DNA from: Nonomuraea coxensis DSM 45129
GTDB taxonomy: Bacteria > Actinomycetota > Actinomycetes > Streptosporangiales > Streptosporangiaceae
Assembly: GCF_019397265.1 (NCBI RefSeq)
Contig: NZ_CP068985.1
Coordinates: forward strand, 1 to 64,000
Length of the DNA: 64,000 nt
Reading direction: 5' to 3'
The position numbers were made by a program, and so were the translations under genes. Below the pieces are notes generated by a model. It was not told where the DNA came from. It did not search any database and saw only the letters and a program-made list of their open reading frames with translations. This document shows, piece by piece, positions 44,960 to 52,640 of the stretch. Numbering within the stretch: the stretch's first letter is position 1; each line of letters begins with the position of its first letter.

Positions 44960-45991
44960 GTGGCCGCCGACCGGGAGGAGGCCGCGCTGGCGCTGCTCTG
45001 GAGCACCGTCCACGCCCCCGACGGCCGGACGCCCCACTGCCGCCGGTGCGCGGCCGACCGGTCGTTCCACCGGGTCTCGCGGCGGCGGGCGTACGCCTGC
45101 GACAGCTGCGGCGCGCACGTCTACCCGGCCTCGACCACGCCGTTCGCCGGCTCCCCCGTGCCGCTCGCGGCCTGGCTCGACGCCGTCGTGCTGGTGCTGG
45201 ACTCCCCCGGCAAGGCCCGCCCCAACCGGGTCGCCGGGGCGCTCGGCGTCGACTACCGGCGCGCCTGGCGGATGACGCGGCGCATCGACGACGTGCTCCA
45301 GGCCGGCGGCGACGACGCCGGCCTGCTGCGCAAGCTGGCCGGCCGCTGGAAGGAGCAGGCACTCACCAGGCCCGGCCTGACCCCCGACCCCGGGAGCCCC
45401 GAGGACCGCATCCGCGTCGCCGCCTGCCGGCTCATGGCCCAGCACGGCATCGAGGCGACCCGCATCGCCGACATCGCCCGCGAGGCGGGAGTGTCGAACG
45501 CCAGCATCCACTATTACTTCAGGAGCAAGGACGAGGCGCTGCTGGCCGCCTTCCGCTGGGCCGGCGACCAGCTGCACCTCACCCTGCAGCGCCTGCTCGG
45601 CGGCAACGCCAGCGCCATCGGCCAACTGCGCCACCTGCTCGAACTCAGCATCCCCGGCGACCAGGGCACCTTCGAGGAATACCTGCTGTGGCTGGAGATG
45701 TGGGCGCGGGTCAGGCGGCACCCGGCCTTTCTCGACGAGTGCGTACGCATGTCGCGGCGGTGGGCGGACGCGGTGATGGGGGTGTTCGCCGCGGGCGTCG
45801 CGGACGGCACGTTCACGCCGGTCGCGCCGCTCACCGAGGTGTGCGAGCGGTACGTCGCCATCGCCGAGAGCCTGGCCGTGCGCAACACCCTCGGCTACAG
45901 CGACATGTCGGCCGAGACGGCGCGGGGCCTGCTCGCCCGCTTCACGGCCGAGCAACTCGGCGTGCCCGCCGAGTCGCTGCCGGCGCGCTGA
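44960..45991 (+). CDS. TetR regulator with N-terminal transposase-type zinc ribbon
   Basis: The N-terminal part has a four-Cys ribbon (CRRC and CDSC) followed by TTPFAGSPVPLAAWLDAV, as in the zinc-ribbon DNA-binding domain of IS1595-type transposases. The C-terminal 200 residues are a TetR regulator (ATRIADIAREAGVSNASIHYYFRSK). The start is uncertain: GTG 44960 with AAGGAAG is chosen because it leaves both inverted repeats upstream, but GTG 44927 or ATG 44828 are open. It probably represses the divergent catabolic operon and perhaps the deacylase gene downstream. Confidence 0.8.
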   Translation: MAADREEAALALLWSTVHAPDGRTPHCRRCAADRSFHRVSRRRAYACDSCGAHVYPASTTPFAGSPVPLAAWLDAVVLVLDSPGKARPNRVAGALGVDYRRAWRMTRRIDDVLQAGGDDAGLLRKLAGRWKEQALTRPGLTPDPGSPEDRIRVAACRLMAQHGIEATRIADIAREAGVSNASIHYYFRSKDEALLAAFRWAGDQLHLTLQRLLGGNASAIGQLRHLLELSIPGDQGTFEEYLLWLEMWARVRRHPAFLDECVRMSRRWADAVMGVFAAGVADGTFTPVAPLTEVCERYVAIAESLAVRNTLGYSDMSAETARGLLARFTAEQLGVPAESLPAR

Positions 45992-46133
45992 GCCGGCGTA
46001 CTTGGCCGAGCGGTCATTTTCCCGTCGCACGATGCGACTTGCGCGCCCGGCGCATCGCTTTTCTTGACAGCGCTTCGCCGCCGTGCCGACAATCCTGCAA
46101 TTACCCCCCGGACACCTCGGAACGGAAAATCGC

Positions 46134-47738
46134 ATGCCTGATTCACGCCCAGGCCCGGCGGACGTCGTCGTGCTGGACGCCACCGTGCTCACCATGGACC
46201 CGGCGCGGCCGCGCGCGGCGGCGCTGGCGATCACCAGGGGCAGGATCAGCCAGGTCGGAGACCGTGCCGAGGTTGCCGCGCTCATCGGACCCGGCACCGA
46301 CGTCATCGAGGCGGGCGGGCGGGTGGCGTGCCCCGGATTCGTCGACATTCACACGCACACCGATCTCGACCTGTTCAGTGACCCCGGGCACCTGCTGTTC
46401 AAGAATTACCTCATGCAGGGCATCACCACGGTCCTCGCCGGTAATTGCGGAATGGCGGAAATGGCGCCCGGCGAGCTTCTCGGCCGCCTGGACCAGACCC
46501 CTCCCGCGGTCAATTTCGGCACGCTCGCCGGGCACGGGTACGTACGCGACGCCTGCGGCGTCCCGGCCGGCGCCGAAGAGCTCTCCGGCGAGCAGATCGA
46601 CGCCATGCGGGACGTGCTCGGCAAGGCGATGGCGGACGGCGCGTTCGGCATGTCGACCGGGCTCGAGTACATCCCCGGCCTGTCGTCCCGTACGGCGGAG
46701 CTGATCGCGTGCGCCGCCGTCGTCGCCGAGCACGGCGGCTTCTACGCCAGCCACATGCGCAGCGAGGGCGACCACCTGCTCGCCGCCGTCGAGGAGGGCA
46801 TCAGGATCGGCCGTGACTCCGGCGCGCGCGTCCAGCTCTCCCATCTCAAGACCGACGGCGCGTGCAACTGGTGGAAGACGGACGCGGTGATCGGCGCGAT
46901 CGAGGCGGCCCGCGCCGACGGCATCGACGTGGCCGGCGACCAGTACCCGTACACGTTCTTCGGCTGGAACCCCTCCATCTTCATCCCCGGCGAGCACCTG
47001 GCGGCCGGCCGGACGACCCTGCTCGACACCTACCTGCCCGACCCCCACCGCCGGCGGCGGATCAAGGAAGGCATCGTCGACCGGATCGTCCGCTACCACG
47101 GGGGTGACGGCGACCTGGTGGTGGTGTTCGACTGGACCGACGGCGGCGGGCGGCGGTGGCAGGGCATGACGCTGGCCGGCATCCTGACCGCGCGCGGCCT
47201 CACCCCCGGCCCGGACGCGGAGGCCGAGCTCATCCTGGAGATGCTGCCCGACGAGCGCCCCGACGCCGTCATGGGGACCGACCTGAGCACGAGCGACGAC
47301 GCCGTCCGGCGTTACCTGTCCCTGCCGTACCTGGCGGTCTGCACCGACGGGTTCAACCAGCCGTGGCTGGCCCCGTGCCATCCGCGCAGCTACGGGGCCT
47401 TCCCCAAGGTGCTGGGCGAGTACGTACGGGAGAAGCGGGCGCTGCCGCTGGAGACGGCGGTCATGAAGATGACCTCGCTGCCGGCGTCGCTGATGGGGCT
47501 GACCGACCGCGGCGTGCTGCGGGCCGGCGCGTGGGCGGACGTGGTGGTGTTCGACGAGGCGACCGTGGGGGAACGGGCGACGTTCGACGCCCCCGCGGCG
47601 CCGACCGGCATCGACTTCGTGCTGGTCAACGGGGTGGTCGTGGTCGACAGGCGGGCGGCGGGCGACGGCTTCCGCCTCGACGCCGCCGCGACCGGCGCGC
47701 GTCCCGGCAAGGTGCTCCGCCGCGCCCTTGCGGGATGA
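46134..47738 (+). CDS. N-acyl-D-amino-acid deacylase family amidohydrolase
   Basis: This 534-residue metal-dependent hydrolase has HTHTD at 73-77 after VACPGFVDI, and TTVLAGNCGMAEMAPGE, SHMRSEGDHLL and VMGTDLSTSDDAV, all in the pattern of D-aminoacylases. It would remove an acyl group from an N-acyl-D-amino acid. With the neighbouring uptake system and FAD oxidoreductase it could form a route for use of D- or N-acyl amino acids. ATG 46134 is preferred over 46083, though its ribosome site is weak. Confidence 0.85.
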   Translation: MPDSRPGPADVVVLDATVLTMDPARPRAAALAITRGRISQVGDRAEVAALIGPGTDVIEAGGRVACPGFVDIHTHTDLDLFSDPGHLLFKNYLMQGITTVLAGNCGMAEMAPGELLGRLDQTPPAVNFGTLAGHGYVRDACGVPAGAEELSGEQIDAMRDVLGKAMADGAFGMSTGLEYIPGLSSRTAELIACAAVVAEHGGFYASHMRSEGDHLLAAVEEGIRIGRDSGARVQLSHLKTDGACNWWKTDAVIGAIEAARADGIDVAGDQYPYTFFGWNPSIFIPGEHLAAGRTTLLDTYLPDPHRRRRIKEGIVDRIVRYHGGDGDLVVVFDWTDGGGRRWQGMTLAGILTARGLTPGPDAEAELILEMLPDERPDAVMGTDLSTSDDAVRRYLSLPYLAVCTDGFNQPWLAPCHPRSYGAFPKVLGEYVREKRALPLETAVMKMTSLPASLMGLTDRGVLRAGAWADVVVFDEATVGERATFDAPAAPTGIDFVLVNGVVVVDRRAAGDGFRLDAAATGARPGKVLRRALAG

Positions 47739-47760
47739 CGTCGCCCGACATATCGTCGCG

Positions 47761-47779
47761 ATGTATCAGGTCGATACAT
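47761..47779. promoter_or_regulatory. Palindrome upstream of methyltransferase gene
   Basis: ATGTATC-AGGTC-GATACAT is a perfect 7-bp inverted repeat with a 5-bp spacer, 25 bp before the methyltransferase start. It looks like an operator for a dimeric repressor; the regulator is not identified. Confidence 0.5.
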
Positions 47780-47803
47780 TGAGCGAGCGGGGGCGGCGCC
47801 GCG

Positions 47804-48562
47804 ATGAGACGGGTCGACTACGACACCGAGCAGCACCAGAACTACGCGCGCGGCCGGGCGCTCACCGAGCGGCAGCTCCAGGTTTGGATCGACGCCTTCG
47901 CGGCGGTGCTGCCCGGCCGCCGTCCCCTGACCGGGCTGGACGTCGGCTCGGGGACCGGCCGCTTCACCCCCGCGCTGGCGGACGCGTTCGGCCCGGTCAC
48001 CGGCGTCGAGCCGTCGGTCCGCATGCGCGAGGTGGCCGAGGCTCAGCCCCCGCACCCCGGCGTGCGCTACCTGGAGGGCTCGGCCGAGCACCTGCCGGTG
48101 CCGTCCGCGAGCGCCGACTACGCGCTCATGTTCCTGTCCTGGCACCACGTGGAGAACAAGCCGCGAGCCGTCCACGAGCTGGCCAGGGCGCTCCGCCCCG
48201 GCGGCCGGCTCCTGCTGCGCGCGAACTTCAGCGACCACCACCCCCGGCCGTGGTGGCTGGACCACTTCCCCCGCGCCCATGAGGTCGAGTCCACCCTCTT
48301 CCAGCCGTTGCACGAGGCCATCGCCATGTTCACCACGGCCGGCTGGCGCGTCACCGACTTCACCACGGTCACCGAACCGTCCTCAGGCACCCGCCGGGAC
48401 CTGCTCGACCGGCTCCGCCTGCGCACCCTGTCGTTCTTCGCCCACCTCACGCCCGACGAGCAGGAGGCCGGCTTCCGCAGCCTCGAACGGACCGTCGCCG
48501 AGGACCCCGACGCCCCGGCCCCCGTGTTCGCCGAGCCGCTGCTCACGCTTGAGCGGGGGTGA
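47804..48562 (+). CDS. Class I SAM-dependent methyltransferase
   Basis: This 252-residue protein has motif I GLDVGSGTGRFTPALADAF, the post-motif PSVRMREVA, and a UbiE/Methyltransf_11-like motif IV YALMFLSWHHVEN. The substrate is unknown. A perfect palindrome lies upstream. It is convergent with the HxlR regulator gene. Confidence 0.85.
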   Translation: MRRVDYDTEQHQNYARGRALTERQLQVWIDAFAAVLPGRRPLTGLDVGSGTGRFTPALADAFGPVTGVEPSVRMREVAEAQPPHPGVRYLEGSAEHLPVPSASADYALMFLSWHHVENKPRAVHELARALRPGGRLLLRANFSDHHPRPWWLDHFPRAHEVESTLFQPLHEAIAMFTTAGWRVTDFTTVTEPSSGTRRDLLDRLRLRTLSFFAHLTPDEQEAGFRSLERTVAEDPDAPAPVFAEPLLTLERG

Positions 48563-48702
48563 GACGGGATGGGCGCCTAGAGTTGGACGCTCGATAGCCA
48601 CCTTTTTGTGGGTACTTGTCGGCGGGGTTCGTACGGCGCGAAGCTTGGTCGTGCGGGCCGGAGGGGTCCGTACGACCAGGTGAAGCGGGGGCCGGGAGTG
48701 GT

Positions 48703-49053
48703 TCAGGTGACGGGTCGGGGCTCGGCCAGCTTCTCCAGGCGGCGGTGGCCCCAGTCGGAGAGCGGCGCGAGGGCCTCGGAGAGCTCGCGGCCGAACGAGG
48801 TCAGGGAGTAGACCGTCTTCAGCGGCCGCACGTCGTGCACCTCCCGGTGGACCAGCCCGTCGGCCTCCATCTCGCGCAGCGTCTGAGTCAGCACCTTCTC
48901 CGTGAGCCCCGGCAGCCGCCGGCGTAGCTCGCCGGGGCGCTGCGGAGCCGATTCGAGCAGCCAGAGCAGCATCGTCTTCCACTTGCCGTCGATCACGGCG
49001 ATCGCGGCGGTCACCCCGCACACGTTCGGGTCCCGGGCACGGCTGCGCGTCAT
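48703..49053 (-). CDS. HxlR-family transcriptional regulator
   Basis: This 116-residue winged-helix protein has CGVTAAIAVIDGKWKTMLLWLL, LRRRLPGLTEKVLTQTLREM and TSFGRELSEAL, the HxlR pattern with the N-terminal Cys kept. It is divergent from the imine-reductase-like gene with 49 bp between, so it probably controls that gene in response to a reactive compound. Confidence 0.9.
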   Translation of the reverse strand: MTRSRARDPNVCGVTAAIAVIDGKWKTMLLWLLESAPQRPGELRRRLPGLTEKVLTQTLREMEADGLVHREVHDVRPLKTVYSLTSFGRELSEALAPLSDWGHRRLEKLAEPRPVT

Positions 49054-49102
49054 CGTCGTCCCCTTTTTTCATCATCTATCGCTACTTCTGAGGAGCTGAG
49101 GC

Positions 49103-49990
49103 ATGTCCTCGAACACCCACCAGTCTGCCGTCACCGTGCTCGGTCTGGGCCCGATGGGCCGGGCCCTGGCGGGCGCCTTCCTGGCCGCCGGCGTGCGGAC
49201 GACCGTCTGGAACCGTACGCCGGGCAAAGAGCGGGAGCTGGTCGAGCGGGGCGCGACCGGCGCCCGCTCGCCCGAGGAGGCGGTCGCCGCGAGCCCGCTG
49301 ACCGTGGTCTGCGTCGTGAACTACGACGCGGTGGACGCCGTCGTCCGCCGCGACGAGGTGACCGGCGCGCTCAAGGGACGCACCCTCGTGAACCTGACCG
49401 CCGACACCCCGGACCGGGCACGGGAGAGCGCGGCCTGGGCGGGCGCGCACGGCGTCGGATACCTGGACGGCGCCATCATGACGCCGACCCCGACCATCGG
49501 CACCCCCGCCGGGGTGTTCCTCCACAGCGGGCCCGAGGAGCTCTACCGCGAGCACCGGCCGACGCTGGACGCCCTGGGCGGCACCCACACCCACGTCGGC
49601 GCGGACATCGGCAGGGCGGCCGCGTACGACATCGCCCTGCTCGACCTGTTCTGGACCGCGATGGCGGGGTACGCGCACGCGCTGGCGGTGGCCAGGGCCG
49701 AGGGGATCAGCGCGCGGGAGCTGGCGCCGTTCGCCAAGGGGATCGGCGCGATCCTGCCGCCGCTCTTCGAGGAGGGCGCGGCGGACGTGGACAGCGGGAC
49801 GTACTCCGGCGAGGGGAACCCGATCACCTCGGCGGTGTCGTCGATGGCCCACATCGTCCACACCTCCGAGGCCCACGGCATCGAGGCGGGCGTGATGCGC
49901 GCGGCGGAAGGGCTGGCGCGCCGCGTCATCGGGCGCGGCCACGGCGACGACGGGTTCCTCCGCGTCACGGAACTGCTCAACCCCCGGTGA
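49103..49990 (+). CDS. Imine-reductase-like NAD(P)-dependent oxidoreductase
   Basis: This 295-residue protein has an N-terminal Rossmann domain (VTVLGLGPMGRALAGAFLAAG and VWNRTPGK, the latter suggesting NADPH) and a C-terminal helical dimer domain, as in the beta-hydroxyacid dehydrogenase/imine reductase family. GAIMTPTPTIGTP and AAAYDIALLDLFW fit imine reductases. AGGAG precedes the ATG. The natural substrate is unknown; control by the divergent HxlR gene is likely. Confidence 0.82.
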   Translation: MSSNTHQSAVTVLGLGPMGRALAGAFLAAGVRTTVWNRTPGKERELVERGATGARSPEEAVAASPLTVVCVVNYDAVDAVVRRDEVTGALKGRTLVNLTADTPDRARESAAWAGAHGVGYLDGAIMTPTPTIGTPAGVFLHSGPEELYREHRPTLDALGGTHTHVGADIGRAAAYDIALLDLFWTAMAGYAHALAVARAEGISARELAPFAKGIGAILPPLFEEGAADVDSGTYSGEGNPITSAVSSMAHIVHTSEAHGIEAGVMRAAEGLARRVIGRGHGDDGFLRVTELLNPR

Positions 49991-49994
49991 TCGC

Positions 49995-51263
49995 CTAGCG
50001 CCGCACGTGCTCCCGTACCGCCAGGAAGAGGGCCAGCACGTACGGCCCGAGCAGCAGGGCGGCGCACAGCAGCGCGTACCAGAAGCGCGGCTCGAACGGC
50101 CCGAGCACGAGCCGGTCCGCCGTCCACGCCAGCGCGGCGACCACGACCGGGAGCACGAAGAAGACGAACCAGGCCAGCACCCCGGCGAACCCGGCCAGCC
50201 ACACCCACCGGAACCACCGCCCGGCCCGTACGTCGGCGGGCCCGGCCGCGACCAGCTCCGCCTTCTGGGCCGGGGTGAGCCGGCCGAACGCCTGCCGCAG
50301 CATCAGGGTTTTGACCCGCCACAGGTCGCGGCAGCCGAGGGCGTTGACCAGCACCGCGTACAGGTCGGTACGCAGGAACACCATGCACTGCCACAGCAGG
50401 CCCGCCAGCTTCACGAACACCCACACCGCGAGCGTCGCGTCCACGGCGGGAGCCGGCGACCACACCCCCTGCCTGATCAGCAGCCGGGCGGCCAGCAGCA
50501 GGCTGAGCACGACCACGTCCACCGCGATCCCGCCGAGCAGCGGCCCGTAGCGGAGGCGGCGCGGCACCGTCCAGAGCTGGGAGAGGTCGGTCTCCAGGAC
50601 GAGCAGCATCATCCGCCGGTCCACCCCGAACCGGGACCGGAGGCCGATCGCGCGGGCGGCCAGCCAGTGCCCGCCCTCGTGCAGCGCGGTCGAGACCAGG
50701 ACGAACGGCATGAGCAGCAGCACGCTCAGCCCCACGTCGTCGAACAGGAACGCGTCCTGTGCCGGGCTCGGGAACAGCGACGGCGCGGCGACGAAGACGG
50801 CCAGGCAGAACAGGGCGAGGGCGAGGTAGCAGGCCCAGGCGGCCCGCCCGAAGAAGGGGCGGGCCACGCGCCGGCTCACCCCCGCCATCCAGCGCCGCAT
50901 CTGGATCGGCGCGGTGCGCACGGCCTGGCGTTCCACGTCCGGCCGGTCGCCGCCGGGGCGGTCGTCACCGGGCCGGTCGTCGCCGGGGCGGTCGCCGTCC
51001 GGTCGGTCGCCGTCCGGCCGGTCGTCGAGGAAGCCCAGCTCGGCGAGGGCCGCCACGAACGACGGCAGGTCCACCGGCTCGCCCGCGAACGCCTCCGCCT
51101 CGGCGGCGGCCTCCTCCTCGCTCGCGCCGCGCAGCAGCGCCGAGATCACCACTCCGCCCACGGCGGGCATGGAGACGAAGGTGCCGGTGGCGGGGTCGCC
51201 GACCAGGGCCTCGTCGCCCTCCTCGACCACGGTGAGCGGGCGCAGCCGGACCCCGCCGGTCAT
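49995..51263 (-). CDS. PqqD-domain/M50-like membrane metalloprotease
   Basis: This 422-residue protein has an N-terminal PqqD-like winged domain (VRLRPLTVVEEGDEALVGDP), a low-complexity DRPxG-type repeat linker (around residues 78-110), and about six membrane helices. HEGGH at 195-199, in STALHEGGHWLAARAIGL, is a zinc-protease motif of the M50 (site-2 protease) type. It probably cuts or exports a modified peptide, with the PqqD-like domain binding it. ATG 51263 lies 5 nt after the ThiF-like stop; GTG 51272 overlapping that stop is an alternative. Confidence 0.82.
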   Translation of the reverse strand: MTGGVRLRPLTVVEEGDEALVGDPATGTFVSMPAVGGVVISALLRGASEEEAAAEAEAFAGEPVDLPSFVAALAELGFLDDRPDGDRPDGDRPGDDRPGDDRPGGDRPDVERQAVRTAPIQMRRWMAGVSRRVARPFFGRAAWACYLALALFCLAVFVAAPSLFPSPAQDAFLFDDVGLSVLLLMPFVLVSTALHEGGHWLAARAIGLRSRFGVDRRMMLLVLETDLSQLWTVPRRLRYGPLLGGIAVDVVVLSLLLAARLLIRQGVWSPAPAVDATLAVWVFVKLAGLLWQCMVFLRTDLYAVLVNALGCRDLWRVKTLMLRQAFGRLTPAQKAELVAAGPADVRAGRWFRWVWLAGFAGVLAWFVFFVLPVVVAALAWTADRLVLGPFEPRFWYALLCAALLLGPYVLALFLAVREHVRR

Positions 51264-51268
51264 GCGGG

Positions 51269-52372
51269 TCACCGCCTGGCCAGCGCGCACGCCGGGCAGT
51301 CCGGGTCGCGGGGGAACGGCTGCCACACGGGGACGAGCCCGTTCAGCAGGTCGAGCACGACCCGGGACCCGGCCGCGCGCGGCGGCTCGACGCCGGTCAG
51401 GTAGCGCATGACCTCGTAGGCGACCAGCGACCCCACCTGCATCGCCATCGGCCCGGTGAGGCCGTTCGCGAGACGCAGCCCGCGGCTGAGCCGCTGCGCG
51501 ACCGCCGCGCTCGTGCGCCCGTCGGGCGGGGGCAGGTCGGACTCGTCGCAGAGCAGGCAGGCGCTCCGGCCCGGGTCCACGGAGAAGTAGATGAGCTGGG
51601 TACGGGTCATCCCACCGGCGACCAGGGGGACGCCCGCGCGCAGCGCCGCCTCGTTCACCCACAGGTTCGCGTCGGGCGCGCCGTCGAGGCCGCCCGCGAT
51701 CACGTGGACGTCGTCGGTCAGGTCCTTGAGGTCGTCCGGGCCGGAGATCCACCGGTCCACGGCGCGTACCTCGATGCGGGGGTCGTACTCGCGCACCCAT
51801 TCGGCGGCGCGGTCCACCTTCGACCGGCCGACGTCGGCGTGCCGGTAGAGGAACTGGCGGGCGAAGTTGCGCGGCGCGATGTCGTCGCGGTCCACCAGCG
51901 TCAGCGCGCCGACGCCGAGCCCCGCGAGGCACTGCACCAGGGCCGAGCCGCCGCCGCCCGCGCCGAGCACGAGGACGTGCGAGTCCCGCAGCCGCCGCAC
52001 GAACTCCGCCCGCGACGTGCCCAACCTGGCGAAGGCCCCGAAGAACGTCAGATTGGAGAAATGCCGCTCGTCGGCGTCCGGGTCGCCCAGGAGGCGTTCG
52101 GCGGCGTTCTCGACCAGGCCGAGCGAGTCGAGCCCGGCGAGCCCGTCGCGGACGTCGTCCCCCGTGACGGCGACGCCCCGCGCGATGAGCCGCGCGCTCA
52201 GCTCCTCCGCCGTGGCCGGCCCCCGCGCCAGCTCGTCGAGGAGCGCCGCGATCCGGCCGTCGGGATCGGCCAGCGTGTACGCCTCGCGCGGGTCGTGGAC
52301 CACCACCAGCTCGTCGCCGAGGGGCTCCCAGGCGCACTCCTTCAACATCACCTGCATCGCGCTCATCCGCAT
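51269..52372 (-). CDS. ThiF/E1-like adenylyltransferase with N-terminal recognition-like domain
   Basis: This 367-residue protein has a 110-residue N-terminal part resembling a PqqD/RRE winged helix (YTLADPDGRIAALLDEL) and an E1-like domain with GAGGGG (137-142), LVDRDDIAPRNFARQFLY, and two zinc Cys pairs C272-C275 and C359-C362. E1-like enzymes such as MccB and ThiF adenylate a peptide C-terminus. The substrate is probably the 18-residue peptide encoded about 100 nt upstream. Several ATG codons lie within the first nine codons, so the exact start is open. Confidence 0.85.
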   Translation of the reverse strand: MRMSAMQVMLKECAWEPLGDELVVVHDPREAYTLADPDGRIAALLDELARGPATAEELSARLIARGVAVTGDDVRDGLAGLDSLGLVENAAERLLGDPDADERHFSNLTFFGAFARLGTSRAEFVRRLRDSHVLVLGAGGGGSALVQCLAGLGVGALTLVDRDDIAPRNFARQFLYRHADVGRSKVDRAAEWVREYDPRIEVRAVDRWISGPDDLKDLTDDVHVIAGGLDGAPDANLWVNEAALRAGVPLVAGGMTRTQLIYFSVDPGRSACLLCDESDLPPPDGRTSAAVAQRLSRGLRLANGLTGPMAMQVGSLVAYEVMRYLTGVEPPRAAGSRVVLDLLNGLVPVWQPFPRDPDCPACALARR

Positions 52373-52420
52373 CGTTCGTCGGGCCGGGACTGGTCGGGCC
52401 GGGGACTGGTCGGGCCGGTG

Positions 52421-52457
52421 CCGGGCCGGGAGGCGGGGGGACCGCCTCCCGGCCCGG
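52421..52457 (-). terminator. 16-bp perfect hairpin between peptide gene and ThiF-like gene
   Basis: 52421-52436 pairs perfectly with 52442-52457 across a 5-nt loop. It starts 15 nt after the stop of the 18-codon gene. Lacking a T tract, it may be a partial terminator or an RNA-stabilising hairpin that raises peptide mRNA over maturase mRNA. Two imperfect copies of a GGGCCGGGACTGGTC-like repeat lie between it and the ThiF-like start. Confidence 0.7.
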
Positions 52458-52472
52458 CTGCGAGGACGTGCC

Positions 52473-52529
52473 TCAGGTCATGTACTGGGTCGCCTTGACG
52501 GCCTCGACCTTGCGGATCTCGATCTTCAC
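52473..52529 (-). CDS. 18-residue candidate RiPP precursor
   Basis: A GTG-started 19-codon frame encodes VKIEIRKVEAVKATQYMT (initiator read as Met). AAGGAGGT at 52537-52544 is a near-perfect ribosome site 7 nt before the GTG, the best in the window. An in-frame stop lies upstream, so it is not the end of a longer gene. It leads a minus-strand set with an E1-like enzyme and a PqqD-M50 protease, both with possible peptide-binding domains. By analogy to MccA and similar short substrates, it is probably the peptide they modify. I do not recognise the sequence. Confidence 0.65.
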   Translation of the reverse strand: MKIEIRKVEAVKATQYMT

Positions 52530-52640
52530 CGCGTCCACCTCCTTCGCGTCGTTTCCCGATCAACCTCCTCCACCGGCCCACACAAACCGCATATGGTCGC
52601 CATAGAACGACAGAACCGCTGATCGTGCCGGGAGACGCAG

